A stretch of DNA of 8,324 bases from assembly GCA_023264135.1 (NCBI GenBank), contig JALQSZ010000056.1, forward strand, positions 1-8,324. The letters run 5' to 3'. How positions within the stretch are numbered: the first letter of the stretch is position 1; each line of letters begins with the position of its first letter. A program made the translations under genes and the position numbers. Origin of the DNA: Acidimicrobiales bacterium. GTDB lineage: Bacteria; Actinomycetota; Acidimicrobiia; Acidimicrobiales; Acidimicrobilacustridaceae. This document shows positions 7,303 to 8,324 of the stretch, one piece after another. A model generated the notes under the pieces. It had not been told where the DNA came from and did not search any database. It saw only the letters and a program-made list of their open reading frames with translations.

Positions 7303-8324
7303 GCGACGTACCGTTGGGCGAAGAAGAACTCAGGGCGTTCATTGAGCGCACGGGGGGGTTGATTGGTGGCGGTTTGGGTACGGTCGGGTCGGGTGAGGTT
7401 GCGCCCGCACCGACAGCCGCAGAGGTTCAGGCGGCGCGACCTACGGCACCAACCGAACCTGTCGCACCAACCGAACCTGTCGCACCAACCGAACCCGTTT
7501 CTCCTGTTGCGCCAGTTTCTCCTGTTGCCCCAGTTACACCAACTCCCGTAGTGACACCGCCTTCTGCGGAAGAAATCGCGGCACGAGCCGCAGAAGAACC
7601 ACGACAAGCATTCCTCGCTCAGTCACGCAGCGACGCATTCAGCCGCCTGCGCACCCTGCTCAACCGTTTCGGGTTGGGCGAGTTGGAAGGCGCAGTCAAC
7701 AACATCATCACCTCTGGTGCGGTCGATTTGAACGATGCCAACGCCATCATCTTCGCCATCCGCGACCAGCCCGCCTACCAGCGTCGCTTCGCCGGCAACG
7801 CCGCCCGCGCCAAAAGGGGACTCCCCGAACTCGACCCGTCCAGTTACATCGGGTTGGAAGAGTCCTACCGTCAACTCATGCAATCCAACGGCCTGCCCGT
7901 CGGCTTCTACGATCAGCAGTCCGATTTCCAACGCCTCATCGAAGGCGACGTGTCACCATCCGAGTTGCAGGAACGCATCGAACAGGGCTACCGCCGTGTC
8001 CGTGACGCCGACCCCGAAGTGAAACGGCAGATGCGGGAACTGTACGGGGTGGACGACAACGCTTTGACTGCCTACTTCTTGGACCCCGAGAAAGCCGCCC
8101 CGCTCTTGACCCGTCAGGCTCGCGCCGCCCAAATCTCGGCACGAGGCCGAGAACAGGCAGGGTTGCAGTTGACTGCCGCATCCGCCGAAGAACTGGCCGC
8201 CCGAGGAATCACCCCCGAGCAAGCCCAGGAAGCGTTCGCTCGACGCGGACAGTTGGAAGGCTTGTATCAGCCGCTCACCGGCGAAGAAGCCTTGACGGAA
8301 CAAGAGGCGTTGGGTGCCACCTTC
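7299..8324 (+). CDS. Partial phage structural protein with Pro-rich hexapeptide linker, C-terminus beyond window
   Basis: The frame is open for 342 codons from ATG 7299 to the window edge, with no stop, so the 3' end is missing. Parts: an acidic start with EELRAFIERTGG; a Gly/Ala-rich stretch; a Pro linker (about 50-90) made of three APTEPV and two SPVAPV units; a charged helix; and a compact helical domain (about 109-290). That domain contains RLRTLLNRFGLGELE, AIIFAIRDQPAYQRRF, then AKRGLPELDPSSYI, LPVGFYD, GDVSPSELQERI and ALTAYFLDPEKAAPLL, followed by a charged helical region. The motif series (Arg-Asp near Tyr-x-x-Arg-Phe, GLPxL, GFYD, DVSPxEL, AYFLDP) matches, from memory, a widespread but functionally uncharacterised domain of tailed-phage virion proteins. 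I see no cysteine or histidine. From about 7605 onward the codons are strongly C-ending, unlike the end of gene 3. A minor virion component coupled to the upstream genes is likely; the exact role is unknown. Confidence 0.88.
   Translation, partial: MSDVPLGEEELRAFIERTGGLIGGGLGTVGSGEVAPAPTAAEVQAARPTAPTEPVAPTEPVAPTEPVSPVAPVSPVAPVTPTPVVTPPSAEEIAARAAEEPRQAFLAQSRSDAFSRLRTLLNRFGLGELEGAVNNIITSGAVDLNDANAIIFAIRDQPAYQRRFAGNAARAKRGLPELDPSSYIGLEESYRQLMQSNGLPVGFYDQQSDFQRLIEGDVSPSELQERIEQGYRRVRDADPEVKRQMRELYGVDDNALTAYFLDPEKAAPLLTRQARAAQISARGREQAGLQLTAASAEELAARGITPEQAQEAFARRGQLEGLYQPLTGEEALTEQEALGATF
7352..7358 (+). repeat. Seven-G homopolymer near the 5' end of gene 4
   Basis: A run of seven G residues spans the end of codon 18 and codons 19-20 (Thr-Gly-Gly). 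The frame of gene 4 is intact with seven Gs. Loss or gain of one base would bring an early stop: TGA at 7360-7362 in one shifted frame, and about a dozen codons later in the other. Confidence 0.8.
7446..7535 (+). repeat. Tandem 18-bp repeats encoding Pro-rich hexapeptides
   Basis: Three 18-base units at 7446-7463, 7464-7481 and 7482-7499 encode APTEPV. The first two are identical and the third differs at two third-codon positions. Two further 18-base units at 7500-7517 and 7518-7535 encode SPVAPV and differ from each other at one base. The units keep the reading frame, so gain or loss of copies would change only the length of an extended linker. Near identity at the DNA level points to recent duplication by replication slippage. 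Confidence 0.9.

Noticed and set aside
7363..8022. Short plus-strand frames inside gene 4 (7363-7551 and 7735-8022)
   Set aside because: They are out-of-frame shadows of the longer frame starting at 7299, which stays open to the window edge and has coherent domain content.

Overview
The window reads as one piece of a bacteriophage virion-protein operon. All four genes lie on the + strand and fill essentially every base. None is a standard hallmark gene (no terminase, portal, major capsid, tape measure, lysin or integrase). The phage call rests on remembered similarity to large, linker-joined, uncharacterised proteins common in structural regions of tailed phages of actinobacteria and of marine and freshwater metagenomic phages. 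Base composition is moderately high in GC by eye, leucine is written mostly as TTG, and TTA, CTA and TCA codons are rare. This fits a mid- to high-GC host, perhaps an actinobacterium, but the host is inference.

Layout: (1) 9-4931, a 1640-residue protein, mostly helical with two or three coiled-coil stretches, a central beta-rich insert and a hydrophobic Gly/Pro-rich C-terminal third. (2) 4931-5788, a 285-residue protein overlapping gene 1 by one base. (3) 5791-7302, a 503-residue protein made of a charged Ala/Lys coiled coil, a Thr/Pro linker, a Gly/Thr linker and two helical domains. (4) 7299-8324, a protein overlapping gene 3 by four bases and open to the window edge (342 codons seen). It has a Pro-rich hexapeptide-repeat linker followed by a helical domain with conserved-looking aromatic and Pro motifs. 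There are no intergenic gaps, promoters, terminators, RNA genes, mobile elements or CRISPR arrays.

The genes are very probably co-transcribed and translationally coupled. The best supported joint hypothesis is a set of minor or internal virion proteins, with the giant protein as the main player and three linker-rich partners, possibly a DNA-ejection or neck/core assembly. The most striking property is shared: across about 2770 residues I find no cysteine and only four histidines. A second oddity is patchy codon usage, with the 3' ends of genes 2 and 3 written almost wholly in G/T-ending codons while gene 4 is rich in C-ending codons.
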